NCBI GenBank assembly: GCA_017430325.1
Contig: JAFRNE010000037.1
Span: 62,001-126,000, forward strand
Length of the DNA: 64,000 nt
Source: Eubacterium sp.
Lineage (GTDB): Bacteria; Bacillota; Clostridia; Lachnospirales; Lachnospiraceae
Reading direction: 5' to 3'
Shown here: positions 55,414-63,833 of the stretch, in pieces
How the letters are laid out: each line of letters begins with the position of its first letter
Numbering within the stretch: position 1 is the stretch's first letter
Notes under the pieces: model-generated
Seen by the model: only the letters and a program-made list of their open reading frames with translations
Told to the model about the DNA's origin: nothing
Database searches by the model: none
Position numbers and translations under genes: made by a program

Positions 55414-55725
55414 TTATTTCATTCTCATGTCGATGTATACACCAGCTGAGATATCCATCTTACGAAGAACATCTATTGTCTTGTTGTTTGGTGCAATGAT
55501 GTCGATGAGTCTCTTGTGAGTTCTCTGCTCGAACTGCTCTCTAGAGTCCTTATACTTATGAACTGCACGAAGGATTGTAACCTTCTCAACCTTTGTTGGC
55601 ATTGGAACAGGTCCTGATACCTTAGCTCCTGTACCCTTAACTGCCTCGATGATTTCCTTTGCTGCCTGATCGATCAGCTTGTGATCGTACGCCTTAAGCG
55701 TGATTCTCATTACTTGATTTGCCAT
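55414..55725 (-). CDS. rpsJ: 30S ribosomal protein S10
   Basis: A 103-residue S10 ([26 protein letters not shown] near the end). The start ATG 55725 (MANQVMRI) has AAGGAGG eleven bases upstream; the open frame reaches 55773 without another ribosome binding site. First gene of the S10-spc run, behind the promoter at 55953-55981 and a leader of about 220 bases. Confidence 0.97.
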   Translation of the reverse strand: MANQVMRITLKAYDHKLIDQAAKEIIEAVKGTGAKVSGPVPMPTKVEKVTILRAVHKYKDSREQFEQRTHKRLIDIIAPNNKTIDVLRKMDISAGVYIDMRMK

Positions 55726-55952
55726 AAAAAAAGCAACCTCCTTATTTGTTTTGAACAAGTGGTTACTGTACAACTAACCCGTGTGTGTCCTATTTTGAAT
55801 AGATGTCAAACACGTCATTTCTGATCTCTTTATCAGATGATTTTCGTACAGTGACTTGTCGCCAGTTTCTTGAACTTGACATTCGCTCCGCGAAGTTACC
55901 TGCTCATTCGCAGCAATCTTCGTTTCTTTGCTATCATGTCACAGCGAAAATC
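55726..55952 (-). promoter_or_regulatory. long leader of the S10 operon
   Basis: About 220 bases between the predicted start of transcription and rpsJ, with no gene. Segments such as TCGCGGAGCGA and CATCTGATAAAGAGATCAGAAATG could form hairpins. In Bacillota S10 leaders can be L4-responsive; I could not match a known structure by eye. Confidence 0.4.
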
Positions 55953-55981
55953 ATTATATATCAAGGATTTTTATAATGCAA
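55953..55981 (-). promoter_or_regulatory. sigma-70-type promoter of S10 operon
   Basis: Minus-strand TTGCAT (55981-55976), 17 bases, TATAAT (55958-55953), with A/T-rich DNA upstream that could act as an UP element. Confidence 0.75.
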
Positions 55982-56018
55982 GTACTTTTTTCAAATATTT
56001 TTTTCAATATTTTTCAGC

Positions 56019-56318
56019 TTAATATTCATCATCCTCAAAGCCGCTGTTAAGCACCTCGTTATATCTTGCGTTGGCCTCCAGGCTCTCTTTCTTGGTATGC
56101 CATGCATCTATATCCGTAAGGATGGCAAGCATCTCGTCCACTATAAGCTCTGCACTTTCCGGCCTTACATTATATAAGTAGGCCTGCATCCTTCTCATGA
56201 CCTTCGGGCTTCCCAGCTGCTTTGCTATCTCGAACCCCAGCTCCTCAGGAAATCCAAGCTGCTTTATTGAAGCCACCAGGGCATCGCGGCTTTCCAGCCA
56301 TTCATTTCTATCTACCAT
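56019..56318 (-). CDS. small helical protein, unknown
   Basis: A 99-residue, charged, mostly helical protein (VDRNEWLESRDALVASIKQLGF start; acidic FEDDEY end) with no transmembrane segment or motif I recognise. It begins ten bases after the MBL-fold hydrolase gene, in a Nudix-MBL-small protein operon directly upstream of the S10 promoter region. Confidence 0.75.
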   Translation of the reverse strand: MVDRNEWLESRDALVASIKQLGFPEELGFEIAKQLGSPKVMRRMQAYLYNVRPESAELIVDEMLAILTDIDAWHTKKESLEANARYNEVLNSGFEDDEY

Positions 56319-56328
56319 ATTAACACCA

Positions 56329-57129
56329 CTACTTATTTTTGATCTCTATCCTGTCGAGTATCCCCTGCACACCAACGTTACGATGCGTCAGATACATTCT
56401 GTTTACATCTTCGATAAATACACTGTCCGCGCCGGTCTTATCCTCTATTCTTTCCAGAGAATAGCCCCTGTCGATATATTTGATGATCTGTGACACCAGC
56501 TTATACATATCAGCATCCGTCATAGTCTTTGTCGGAGCACTCTGCAGCTCAGCCGTTTTTGCATGTCCGTAATAAACCGTTCTCGGTCCGCGCTGGAGCA
56601 GCTTTGCCCAGGTTCTTCCTGTTTCAGTGCCCTTATGCAGCTCAAGCTCATAAAGCGGATTCAGGTCGCCCACAAAAAGCTCACCGTCATCCAGCCACAG
56701 AGAAATACTGTCTTCGCTGTGTCCCGGCGTATGTATCAGTTCACCCGCAAGTCCAACGCCCTCAAGAAAGCTTCGGCTCTCCTTCTCAGTCAGAAAAACG
56801 ACCTTATCATCGACGATCGGCCTAAACGCCTCTTCCTTATTTCTAATAAAGAAGTTATCCGCCGAATGGATATAATCCTTCTGGACATCCAGCAAAGCTA
56901 TCACCGGTCCATGCTCCGCGATCTCCTGAGCTATCCCCATATGATCCGGATGAAAATGTGATATCAATATGTAGGAAATATCCTGCAGCTTCTTTCCTGC
57001 CTCGCCCAATGCCCCGCAGAACTCATTAAAGGTCCCTGCCCATCCGGTATCGAAGAGCAGGGTCCCACGACTTCCTTCTATTATATATGTATTTGTGTTT
57101 GAATATTTCAGTAAGGTTACTTTATTCAT
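56329..57129 (-). CDS. MBL-fold metallo-hydrolase
   Basis: A 266-residue metallo-beta-lactamase-fold enzyme. Metal ligands are in SHFHPDHMG (HxHxDH, about residues 57-65), TPGHSEDS (about 134-141), VGDLNP (Asp) and YYGHAKT (final His), the glyoxalase II-like layout. Substrate unknown. The ATG overlaps the stop of the Nudix gene (ATGA). Unrelated in detail to the MBL protein of the cassette at 15.3 kb, which is of the DHPS-like branch. Confidence 0.88.
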   Translation of the reverse strand: MNKVTLLKYSNTNTYIIEGSRGTLLFDTGWAGTFNEFCGALGEAGKKLQDISYILISHFHPDHMGIAQEIAEHGPVIALLDVQKDYIHSADNFFIRNKEEAFRPIVDDKVVFLTEKESRSFLEGVGLAGELIHTPGHSEDSISLWLDDGELFVGDLNPLYELELHKGTETGRTWAKLLQRGPRTVYYGHAKTAELQSAPTKTMTDADMYKLVSQIIKYIDRGYSLERIEDKTGADSVFIEDVNRMYLTHRNVGVQGILDRIEIKNK

Positions 57130-57611
57130 ATTATCACCGATTCGAGAAGCTCACCCTTCTCATTATAAATAAGCTTGAGTGAGAAATAATCCTCCCTCTC
57201 TTCCAGAAGCCTGAAAAATATCTTATCGCCCTCCCAGACCGGAAGATCATAAACCGCACTCTTATCTATCCATACAAGTTCGCCCTCGCTGCATTCGATC
57301 AACTCGCCGCTGAAGGCATCCGCCGTATAAAGGTGCATGTATTCAACCACTCTGTCCTCCGGCGTCGACTCATCACCATATATAAATGTAACTATTCCCC
57401 TCGGCTTATATGAAATAAGCGTCAGTCCGGTCTCCTCCATAACCTCTCGCTTAAGGCAGTCGTCCGGACTCTCACCATATTCAAAATGCCCTCCGACACC
57501 GATGTATTTATCCTTATTAATATCATGTTCCTTCTTAACTCTGTGAAGCATGAGATATTTATTGTCCTTTTCTATGTAACACAAAGTTGTAAGTTCAGGT
57601 AATCTGCTCAC
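57126..57611 (-). CDS. Nudix hydrolase, MutT-like
   Basis: A 161-residue enzyme with a complete Nudix box starting GGHFEYGES and ending REVMEETG (about residues 40-62). The N-terminal TTLCYIEKDNKYLMLHRVK is typical of the 8-oxo-dGTP diphosphatase group, which cleans oxidised nucleotides; the substrate is not certain. It starts at GTG with AGAAGGA six to seven bases upstream. First gene of a three-gene operon with the MBL-fold hydrolase and a small protein. Confidence 0.9.
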   Translation of the reverse strand: MSRLPELTTLCYIEKDNKYLMLHRVKKEHDINKDKYIGVGGHFEYGESPDDCLKREVMEETGLTLISYKPRGIVTFIYGDESTPEDRVVEYMHLYTADAFSGELIECSEGELVWIDKSAVYDLPVWEGDKIFFRLLEEREDYFSLKLIYNEKGELLESVII

Positions 57612-57671
57612 GATCTTTTCCTTCTATATATAATATTATCAGCTCCACTATACCGCAGTTCGTACCCGGAT

Positions 57672-57773
57672 CCATCCGGCTCTGATCCTCCGGCATTTCT
57701 CGTCCGATCATCAGATTAGTCATCCGGCTTCTCTCGTCCTATAATCAGATTAGTCTTCCGGCATCTCTCGTCC
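57672..57773 (-). repeat. three 34-bp tandem repeats at a gene 3' end
   Basis: Minus-strand units start with GGACGAGA at 57773, 57739 and 57705. Each encodes GRE(M/K)P(E/D)D in its own frame. The first copy ends the small gene at 57750; the others lie after its stop, so the gene's 3' end seems to have been duplicated twice. Confidence 0.8.
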
Positions 57774-57944
57774 GAAGAAGCCCGTGATGTTATCCATAAA
57801 TGCAGGATCAAGCAGGATCGAACTGAGTACATTGCCTGTGTCCTGCTTCTTGCCGCGAAGTATCGCAACTGCTGCCTTCTTGCTGTCCGCATCGGCTTTT
57901 CTATATAGCTCAACCAGACGCTTCTCTGTTGATGTAACCTTCAT
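57750..57944 (-). CDS. small helical protein, probably frameshifted at its 5' end
   Basis: A 64-codon frame from ATG 57944 (MKVTSTEKRLVELYRKADA). No ribosome binding site precedes this ATG, but the same frame is open upstream to a stop at 58065-58067 and encodes a low-complexity KKPA-type stretch (SAKKPASGAKKPSTAKKPAA), which looks like a natural N-terminus. No start codon exists there in this frame; an ATG with GAGG lies at 58059 in a different frame and runs into a stop. The promoter at 58084-58112 also points to that ATG. I infer a one-base frameshift (real or a sequencing error) in a gene of about 100 residues. Function unknown. Confidence 0.5.
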   Translation of the reverse strand: MKVTSTEKRLVELYRKADADSKKAAVAILRGKKQDTGNVLSSILLDPAFMDNITGFFGREMPED

Positions 57945-58083
57945 GCTTGAAGTTGCTGCTGCAGGCTTCTTTGCTGTCGATGGCTTTTTCGCTCCTGAAG
58001 CCGGCTTCTTTGCCGATGTTCCCGAAGAGCTTCCGGCCGCTGCATCCGACCAGCACCATAAACCTCATTCGGAATACACATTA

Positions 58084-58112
58084 ACTATATCAAAAATCGT
58101 CCGTTTTTTGAA
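58084..58112 (-). promoter_or_regulatory. promoter-like sequence before the small KKPA gene
   Basis: Minus-strand TTCAAA (58112-58107), 17 bases, TATAGT (58089-58084); start of transcription near 58077, just before ATG 58059. Confidence 0.5.
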
Positions 58113-58232
58113 GAAGGAATTATGTCGCCTTAAGGTTTTCTTAAATACATAAAATACAGTCACATTTTCCTGCAAAATGTCGTATTATATAATATAGAAG
58201 TATACGAAAATTAATAAAGGGAGCTGATGCGA

Positions 58233-59675
58233 ATGTATTTGAAAAGATTTGTAAAAAGATCCGTCATCGTTACAATGCTGGCACTGTCAGCCGCATCCTT
58301 TGCTTTTCCTGCAGTATCGGAATCGCATTTGGTTTATGCTGCTGAAGCAGGCACAAACGATAAAACAGATATTGTAAAACAGTCCGACGGAGGCTGGTAT
58401 TATACCGTCAACGGCAAAGTTGACAAAAGCTACACCGGCCTGGCCAAAAACCAGAACGGCTGGTGGTATATAAAGAACGGTAAGGTTGATTTCACAAAGA
58501 AGGACGTCCTCAAGGGCACCGTCAACGGCCAGACAGCATGGTGGTTCGTCAGCGGCGGCAAGGTTCAGTTCGTTGATTCTATCGAACAGAACGTGAATGG
58601 CTGGTGGGTCATACAGAAGGGCAAGGTTAATTTCAACTTCAATGGCTTTGCAAAGAATCAGTACGGTTGGTGGTATTGCAGAGGTGGCAAGGTTGACTTC
58701 AGCAAGAATGATGTCATGAAGGGAACCGTAAACGGACAAAGCGGTTGGTGGTTCGTAAAAGGCGGCAAGGTTCAGTTCGTTAACTCTGTCGAGAAGAACA
58801 GCAACGGCTGGTGGGTCATCCAGAACGGCAAAGTTAACTTTAATTACACCGGCCTTGCAAAAAAACAGTACGGCTGGTGGTATTGCAAAGGCGGCAAGGT
58901 TGACTTCAATAAAAATACTGTACTTAAAGGTACCGTAAACAAACAGAACAGCTGGTACAATGTCCAGGGAGGCAAGGTTACTCTCGATAAAAAGACCAGC
59001 TTTGGTTCAAACGAAAACGGAACATGGCACTGCGAAAACGGTAAGGTTACCTTCAAGAGTAACGGATATTATGTAAACAATAATAAAACTTATATATTTA
59101 AAGGAAGTAAGCTTGCCAAGGTTACAAACGAGCTCACCCCTCTCACTGAGCTGCCGGGCTATTACGTAAGTCCAATGTATGCAGGCAACTTCAACAGCAG
59201 TTCAGAGCGTATTGAAGCGATGATCAAACGTGCCTACGACTATCTGAATATCGGCACCCAGTATATCATCTGCACCTCAAAGAGACCCGGCGAATCAGTT
59301 GACTGCAGTGGACTTGTAATGCAGTGTCTCTACGCAGCAGGCTTTGATCCATATCCTGCGACACCTGCTCACCATGCACTTCCTGAAAACGAATATGATT
59401 CAAGGACTCTCTGGAGTTCCGTAAAGATGAAGCATGTCAAGGTCACAAAGGATGGAGCAAAATACGCCACAGAGAAAAACATAGATATGTCCAAGCTTAA
59501 GCGCGGCGATCTTATATTCTACAAGAGCGAAGATGCAGACAGAATAAACCACGTTGCTATTTATCTCGGTAATGGCAAGGTTATTGAGGCTGTAAGGCCA
59601 TTTGTTCTGGACTATCTCGGACTCTTCCATGAGGTTCACCCGGTCATCTACGGAGTAGCAAGACCGTTTGAATAA
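58233..59675 (+). CDS. secreted NlpC/P60 wall hydrolase with cell-wall-binding repeats
   Basis: A protein of about 480 residues. A basic N-terminus and hydrophobic segment ending near AAEAG (about residue 39) form a signal peptide. Residues 50-300 hold about ten 20-22-residue aromatic repeats of the type GWWYxxxGKVDF, related to cell-wall- or choline-binding repeats, with a higher-order period of about 67 residues. The C-terminal NlpC/P60 domain (about 320-480) has the catalytic Cys in ESVDCSGL and His in INHVAIYLGNG. It likely cuts peptidoglycan peptides outside the cell. ATG 58233 is preferred over 58227 because GGGAG lies nine bases before it. Transcribed alone, TATAAT at 58188-58193 and a terminator follows. 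Confidence 0.9.
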   Translation: MYLKRFVKRSVIVTMLALSAASFAFPAVSESHLVYAAEAGTNDKTDIVKQSDGGWYYTVNGKVDKSYTGLAKNQNGWWYIKNGKVDFTKKDVLKGTVNGQTAWWFVSGGKVQFVDSIEQNVNGWWVIQKGKVNFNFNGFAKNQYGWWYCRGGKVDFSKNDVMKGTVNGQSGWWFVKGGKVQFVNSVEKNSNGWWVIQNGKVNFNYTGLAKKQYGWWYCKGGKVDFNKNTVLKGTVNKQNSWYNVQGGKVTLDKKTSFGSNENGTWHCENGKVTFKSNGYYVNNNKTYIFKGSKLAKVTNELTPLTELPGYYVSPMYAGNFNSSSERIEAMIKRAYDYLNIGTQYIICTSKRPGESVDCSGLVMQCLYAAGFDPYPATPAHHALPENEYDSRTLWSSVKMKHVKVTKDGAKYATEKNIDMSKLKRGDLIFYKSEDADRINHVAIYLGNGKVIEAVRPFVLDYLGLFHEVHPVIYGVARPFE

Positions 59676-59693
59676 AGCAATAATCTTAAACGC

Positions 59694-59734
59694 AAAAAAG
59701 TGCTGGAGGATCGATCAATCCTTCAGCACTTTTA
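59694..59734. terminator. terminator after the NlpC/P60 gene
   Basis: AAAAGTGCTGGAGGAT, loop CGATCA, ATCCTTCAGCACTTTT: a 16-bp stem with one mismatch and T run on the plus strand, about 20 bases after the stop codon. Confidence 0.85.
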
Positions 59735-59817
59735 TATTATATGACCATACCGTAGACATCAGCGCTCTTTTATTGTATGACTACATCGCAGAAAACAGCA
59801 ATCACTCGCTATCGGTA

Positions 59818-60708
59818 TTATGAAATCGTATTTCCCGATACACCTGCTACGCTATAAACAATATCGATCAGATTCTCGATAAGTCTTACATCCTCGGTAA
59901 GCTCCTGCATCTCTTTGTCATATTTAAGATTTCTCATCATCTTCGTATCGAAAGCGTCACGTCTTGTATTTATGGCGATATACAACCTGCCCTCCATGCA
60001 GGACAGTCCCACATTTCCATAGGTACGAACAATCTCAAGAAGCTTCTCCATCATCGGCGGTGTAAAAAGATAGAACGCATCCACACCTTCCTTTGCATAG
60101 GTATAGAAGTTCTTGTTAAACTCTACATTCTCCAGTTCAAGGCTCTGGTACTCGCCCTTCCTGAGATGGCGCACATGCCTGAACTTCTTCGAAGTCGTTC
60201 TGACGAAATCAGTCTGCTTAGGATAATCAAATACTATTATCCTTCCTCTGAAGTAAGTCGTTCTGCTCGTATTTCCATCGCTGTCCGTCGTCTCCTCCTC
60301 AATCTCAACGTCCGCCTGACTAAAGTGAACGCCTTTGTAGGAAGCCGAAAGATAATCCTCCGAATGATAGATATTTCCGGACGAAATAATATTCATGCTG
60401 CTGACAAACTGCGACGAAAAGCCTTCGTCCCATTCGTAATTCACATCCGTAAAATGCTGATTCAGCACAGCCTCCACCAGTTCCTTTTTATAGAGCGATG
60501 TGAACTCATTCTTCACCTTCTTTTTATTCACAAAAAGGTATATCGAAAACACTACCGGAAATATAAACAGCGGCCAGAACTTTCCATTATTTGCAACGAA
60601 GAAAAAGCTTAAGACAGCCACAATTATCAGCAGGACCGCCGTACCGGTCATGAGGTTGTATTTTTTCCTCAGGCTATTCAGTTTGTAAAAGGTTATTCTG
60701 TCTTCCAT
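59818..60708 (-). CDS. DUF3137 family membrane protein
   Basis: A 296-residue protein with two N-terminal helices (about residues 20-60) and a cytoplasmic domain matching DUF3137: FRGRIIVFDYPK in the middle and the C-terminal LYIAINTRRDAFD segment. Function unknown. It follows the M50-like protease gene by 58 bases in the same direction. Confidence 0.85.
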   Translation of the reverse strand: MEDRITFYKLNSLRKKYNLMTGTAVLLIIVAVLSFFFVANNGKFWPLFIFPVVFSIYLFVNKKKVKNEFTSLYKKELVEAVLNQHFTDVNYEWDEGFSSQFVSSMNIISSGNIYHSEDYLSASYKGVHFSQADVEIEEETTDSDGNTSRTTYFRGRIIVFDYPKQTDFVRTTSKKFRHVRHLRKGEYQSLELENVEFNKNFYTYAKEGVDAFYLFTPPMMEKLLEIVRTYGNVGLSCMEGRLYIAINTRRDAFDTKMMRNLKYDKEMQELTEDVRLIENLIDIVYSVAGVSGNTIS

Positions 60709-60766
60709 TCTACACTCTCTATCTCTATTCCCCGCCTGTTATTCATTCATAATACAGGCGCGTAAT

Positions 60767-61366
60767 TTATATAACATTCGTCAGTCTCAGGATAACCGTA
60801 ATGATCAGTATGATGCACATGAAAAGTGGTATTCCTCTCACATAAACCTTGATGTCCGCCGTACTCATGGTCATGTGAAAGAACATCGATATTCCGATAT
60901 ACGCGATTATGATCTTCAGCCAGAGCAGGCTAGACGGAAGCACAAACAGCGCGCAGTAGCAGCCGTAAACCACAACCGAACCGATCAGAAGCGGCGCACA
61001 GGAAATAAATATATTCTGAAGTGAAACCACCAGCTTATTTCCCTTATTGCGGAAATACACATGTCCGAGCGAATTCTCATCCTTCTTGAAAGGAGCCACC
61101 TCTATGACCTTCGCACCCGTTACATAAGCGAAGAAGGCATGTGACAGCTCGTGCAGCACAACTCCCGGTATCGTCAGATAATTGATGAGTCCATGTGCGA
61201 GCCATGGATCCACAACTATTCCGAGAAGTGTCGCTATCGCCTCACCCACAAGCTGTATGAAGAATCCGACTATTATTATCGCGAATGGCAGAAGAACTGC
61301 AACCACCACCGAAAACAGCACCGGGATCGAATGTATTTTATTATAAACATCAATAAAACCCTGCAT
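60767..61366 (-). CDS. membrane metalloprotease-like protein (M50 type)
   Basis: A 199-residue protein with about five helices and the zinc motif HELSHAF (HExxH, about residues 68-74) next to GVVLH, as in site-2-type or similar membrane proteases. A PDZ domain and a clear second metal motif are not visible, so it may belong to the small M50-like branch with unknown substrate. AGGAGG precedes the ATG. The promoter at 61418-61446 carries an inverted repeat over the -10 region; DUF3137 follows. Confidence 0.75.
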   Translation of the reverse strand: MQGFIDVYNKIHSIPVLFSVVVAVLLPFAIIIVGFFIQLVGEAIATLLGIVVDPWLAHGLINYLTIPGVVLHELSHAFFAYVTGAKVIEVAPFKKDENSLGHVYFRNKGNKLVVSLQNIFISCAPLLIGSVVVYGCYCALFVLPSSLLWLKIIIAYIGISMFFHMTMSTADIKVYVRGIPLFMCIILIITVILRLTNVI

Positions 61367-61399
61367 AATAAATACCTCCTGTGAAAGAAATTATATCAT

Positions 61400-61446
61400 A
61401 TACCAAGATAATATGGTATCATATTTATATATGCGGCATTATACAA
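61400..61446 (-). promoter_or_regulatory. promoter of the M50-like gene with inverted repeat
   Basis: Minus-strand TTGTAT (61446-61441), 17 bases, TATGAT (61423-61418). ATACCA and TGGTAT, eight bases apart (61400-61419), lie at the transcription start and could be an operator. Confidence 0.55.
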
Positions 61447-61561
61447 AAAAGTATTATCCGGCAGCTGAATAACAATAATATAACAGTATCATCCGGCATC
61501 AAAAAATCATTTATTCAGCAGCACCATCATGGTCATCATATTAAATAAAGGATGTATCGAT

Positions 61562-62629
61562 ATGATCAAATTCATCACAGGGATCTTTAGCCTTGCAGCA
61601 GACGAGATTAAAAACTGGATACATAACAACCATGGTTCTCTCTTCAGCTATCTCTTAAAGTTTCTTCTTGCTATGCTTGTCTTTATTATCGTGAGAGATA
61701 TCCTGACCTCCATCATCACGAAGATCATCACCAACCAGACCATGGTTCCTGTCAGCTTCAGGGACCTGAGCGGTTCAAGAAATACGCAGCTGGCCTTTAT
61801 TGTCATGTCCTTCACCAAATACGTCATTCTGACCTTCCTGCTCTATGAGATAATACTCCAGCTGAACGTCGTGGAGGTAGACCCACTTGCAACGATAACC
61901 ATCTCCTCCGGAATCATAATCATCCTTGTCATTCAGGGGTATTTTACCAAAAAGATCCGAAGGATATTTCAGCTTTCAAAAAGCATAATAAAAGGCCGCG
62001 AGGTAGTTCTGCAGGATTCGAAGGAGATCCCTCTCCCGAATCTTTCGCGCTACAGCGACACCGGCAAGGTGATTTATAAGGTATTTTCTCTCTTTGGAAA
62101 GCTGATAGGCCTTCTCGTTGCGGTCATAATCGTATTTCTCATTAATCAGGGCATCTCCTACGTTATCGATTCAAGAGGCGAGGATATAACCTATCTTCTA
62201 AAATATCCGGAATATAAAATACACGCAGAAACAAATACAATATTCAGCTTCGGCGACGAGGATTCCACTCCTCTTCCGCTGGACCTCGGTGGCGGCGTAA
62301 AGGTGCGTACCGACGGCAGGCTGAACATCATCTACATCAATAACCACCAGGTCGGCATAAACACCTCCGACCGAAAATACAAGTTCTACGGTGTTTCCAT
62401 CAACCAGGCCGAGATAACTGCAGCCCGCGTGACCAGCTACAAATACGACGACAACATCAAGATCGAGCAGAACCTGAGCGGTATACATTCCAACTCATAT
62501 ATCTACTACAATCTTGAGAATAACGACTGCCTGGTGCTGACGGTCAACAGAACCTCAAACCGAGTCGCAAGCATGACTTACTTCACCGATTTCAGACTCA
62601 TCGCCGATATTCTGAATATACCTTACTAA
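61562..62629 (+). CDS. membrane protein, unknown
   Basis: About 355 residues. An N-terminal amphipathic region is followed by about four hydrophobic helices (about residues 35-50, 80-100, 115-130, 180-205) and a 150-residue, probably extracytoplasmic beta-rich domain with no motif I recognise. The helix arrangement faintly resembles MscS-type channels but the conserved pore helix is not evident. ATG 61562 (AAAGGA upstream) is preferred over 61529. It stands between divergent and unrelated genes. Confidence 0.7.
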   Translation: MIKFITGIFSLAADEIKNWIHNNHGSLFSYLLKFLLAMLVFIIVRDILTSIITKIITNQTMVPVSFRDLSGSRNTQLAFIVMSFTKYVILTFLLYEIILQLNVVEVDPLATITISSGIIIILVIQGYFTKKIRRIFQLSKSIIKGREVVLQDSKEIPLPNLSRYSDTGKVIYKVFSLFGKLIGLLVAVIIVFLINQGISYVIDSRGEDITYLLKYPEYKIHAETNTIFSFGDEDSTPLPLDLGGGVKVRTDGRLNIIYINNHQVGINTSDRKYKFYGVSINQAEITAARVTSYKYDDNIKIEQNLSGIHSNSYIYYNLENNDCLVLTVNRTSNRVASMTYFTDFRLIADILNIPY

Positions 62630-62728
62630 ACTGGTCATAAAAAACAAACTACTCAAATATTATTTTTTTATATACGATTTTTGTAGTATAATAACTGATA
62701 ATGTTTTATTAACCGAAAGGAAATCATT

Positions 62729-63757
62729 ATGTGGATCGCATCTAACTGGAAAGATTATGAAATACTCGACTGCTCCCGCGGCGAGAAGCTTGAGCGCTGG
62801 GCAGATCAGATACTCCTCAGACCTGACCCTCAGGTACTGTGGAATACACCTAAGAAAATAAGAGAATGGAAGAAGCTGAATGCTCACTATCACAGAAGCG
62901 ATAAGGGCGGCGGAAGCTGGGAGTTCTTCGATCTCCCTGAGGAATGGACAATCAACTATACGCTTCCTGACATATCAAATAATGGCGATACAAACAACGG
63001 ATCCGACGACAAAGCATCCGGTGGATCAATGCGTGACACTCTCACCTTCCATCTGAAACCATTCTCCTTCAAGCATACAGGCCTCTTCCCGGAGCAGGCT
63101 GTAAACTGGGACTGGACTTATACTCTGATACGCAACCGCATCCTGCAGAACAGCGGATCACCAGCCGGCAGCGGAAACAATACTTCAGTCGGCAGCAATA
63201 ATTCAGCAGGTAATAATTCGAATAACTCCACCGAGAAAAAAGTAAAGGTACTCAATCTCTTCGCCTACACAGGCGGTGCAACCCTTGCCGCTGCAGCTGC
63301 AGGAGCTGCCGTAACCCACGTTGACGCATCAAAGGGTATGGTAAGCTGGGCGAAGGAAAATGCAGCCTCCTCAGGCCTTTCAGATACACCTATCAGATGG
63401 CTCGTTGATGACTGCAAGAAATTCGTTGAACGTGAAATACGCCGCGGCAACCACTACGACGGTATCATCATGGATCCTCCTTCCTACGGAAGAGGCCCTA
63501 AGGGTGAAATATGGAAGATGGAGGATAGCATTTACGAGCTTGTTGATCTGACCGCTCAGCTCCTCTCAGATGATCCACTCTTCTTCCTCATCAATTCATA
63601 CACAACAGGACTTGCACCTGCAGTCCTTACATACATTATGTCAACCATAATCATTCCGACTCACGGCGGCTCAGTAGAGAGCTCCGAGATCGGACTTCCG
63701 GTAACCGCAAGTAAGCTTGTTCTCCCATGCGGCGCAAGCGGCCGATGGAGCAGGTAA
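62729..63757 (+). CDS. class I SAM methyltransferase, RlmI-like
   Basis: A 342-residue protein. SAM motif I is LNLFAYTGGATLAAAAAGA (about residues 174-192), HVDASKGMVSWAKENA follows, and the catalytic-loop motif DPPSYGRGPKG (about 250-260) is that of RlmI/RlmK-type 23S rRNA (cytosine/guanine) methyltransferases. Two Asn/Ser/Gly-rich insertions (about residues 83-101 and 140-166) interrupt the ordinary part. An AAAGGAAA site precedes the ATG, and TATAAT lies at 62687-62692 without a clear -35 box. It ends at the hairpin at 63773-63815. Confidence 0.88.
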   Translation: MWIASNWKDYEILDCSRGEKLERWADQILLRPDPQVLWNTPKKIREWKKLNAHYHRSDKGGGSWEFFDLPEEWTINYTLPDISNNGDTNNGSDDKASGGSMRDTLTFHLKPFSFKHTGLFPEQAVNWDWTYTLIRNRILQNSGSPAGSGNNTSVGSNNSAGNNSNNSTEKKVKVLNLFAYTGGATLAAAAAGAAVTHVDASKGMVSWAKENAASSGLSDTPIRWLVDDCKKFVEREIRRGNHYDGIIMDPPSYGRGPKGEIWKMEDSIYELVDLTAQLLSDDPLFFLINSYTTGLAPAVLTYIMSTIIIPTHGGSVESSEIGLPVTASKLVLPCGASGRWSR

Positions 63758-63772
63758 ACCAATATATGTAAA

Positions 63773-63815
63773 AAACCTTAAAGGGGATGGGCTTTGCCCA
63801 TCCCCTTTAAGGTTT
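63773..63815. terminator. 20-bp perfect hairpin between convergent genes
   Basis: AAACCTTAAAGGGGATGGGC, loop TTT and the exact inverse. It lies between the methyltransferase gene and the rubrerythrin gene and serves both. Its inner 27 bases match the hairpin at 27156-27182 with one difference. Confidence 0.85.
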
Positions 63816-63833
63816 CTAATGTTTATTCGTATT

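Noticed and set aside
57784..58152. Plus-strand frame opposite the KKPA gene
   Set aside because: It is rich in Phe-Phe-Ala from the complement of Lys-Lys-Pro codons, which is typical of an antisense shadow.
61562..62629. MscS-type mechanosensitive channel
   Set aside because: Helix spacing is vaguely similar, but the glycine/alanine-rich pore helix and beta domain signature are not visible.
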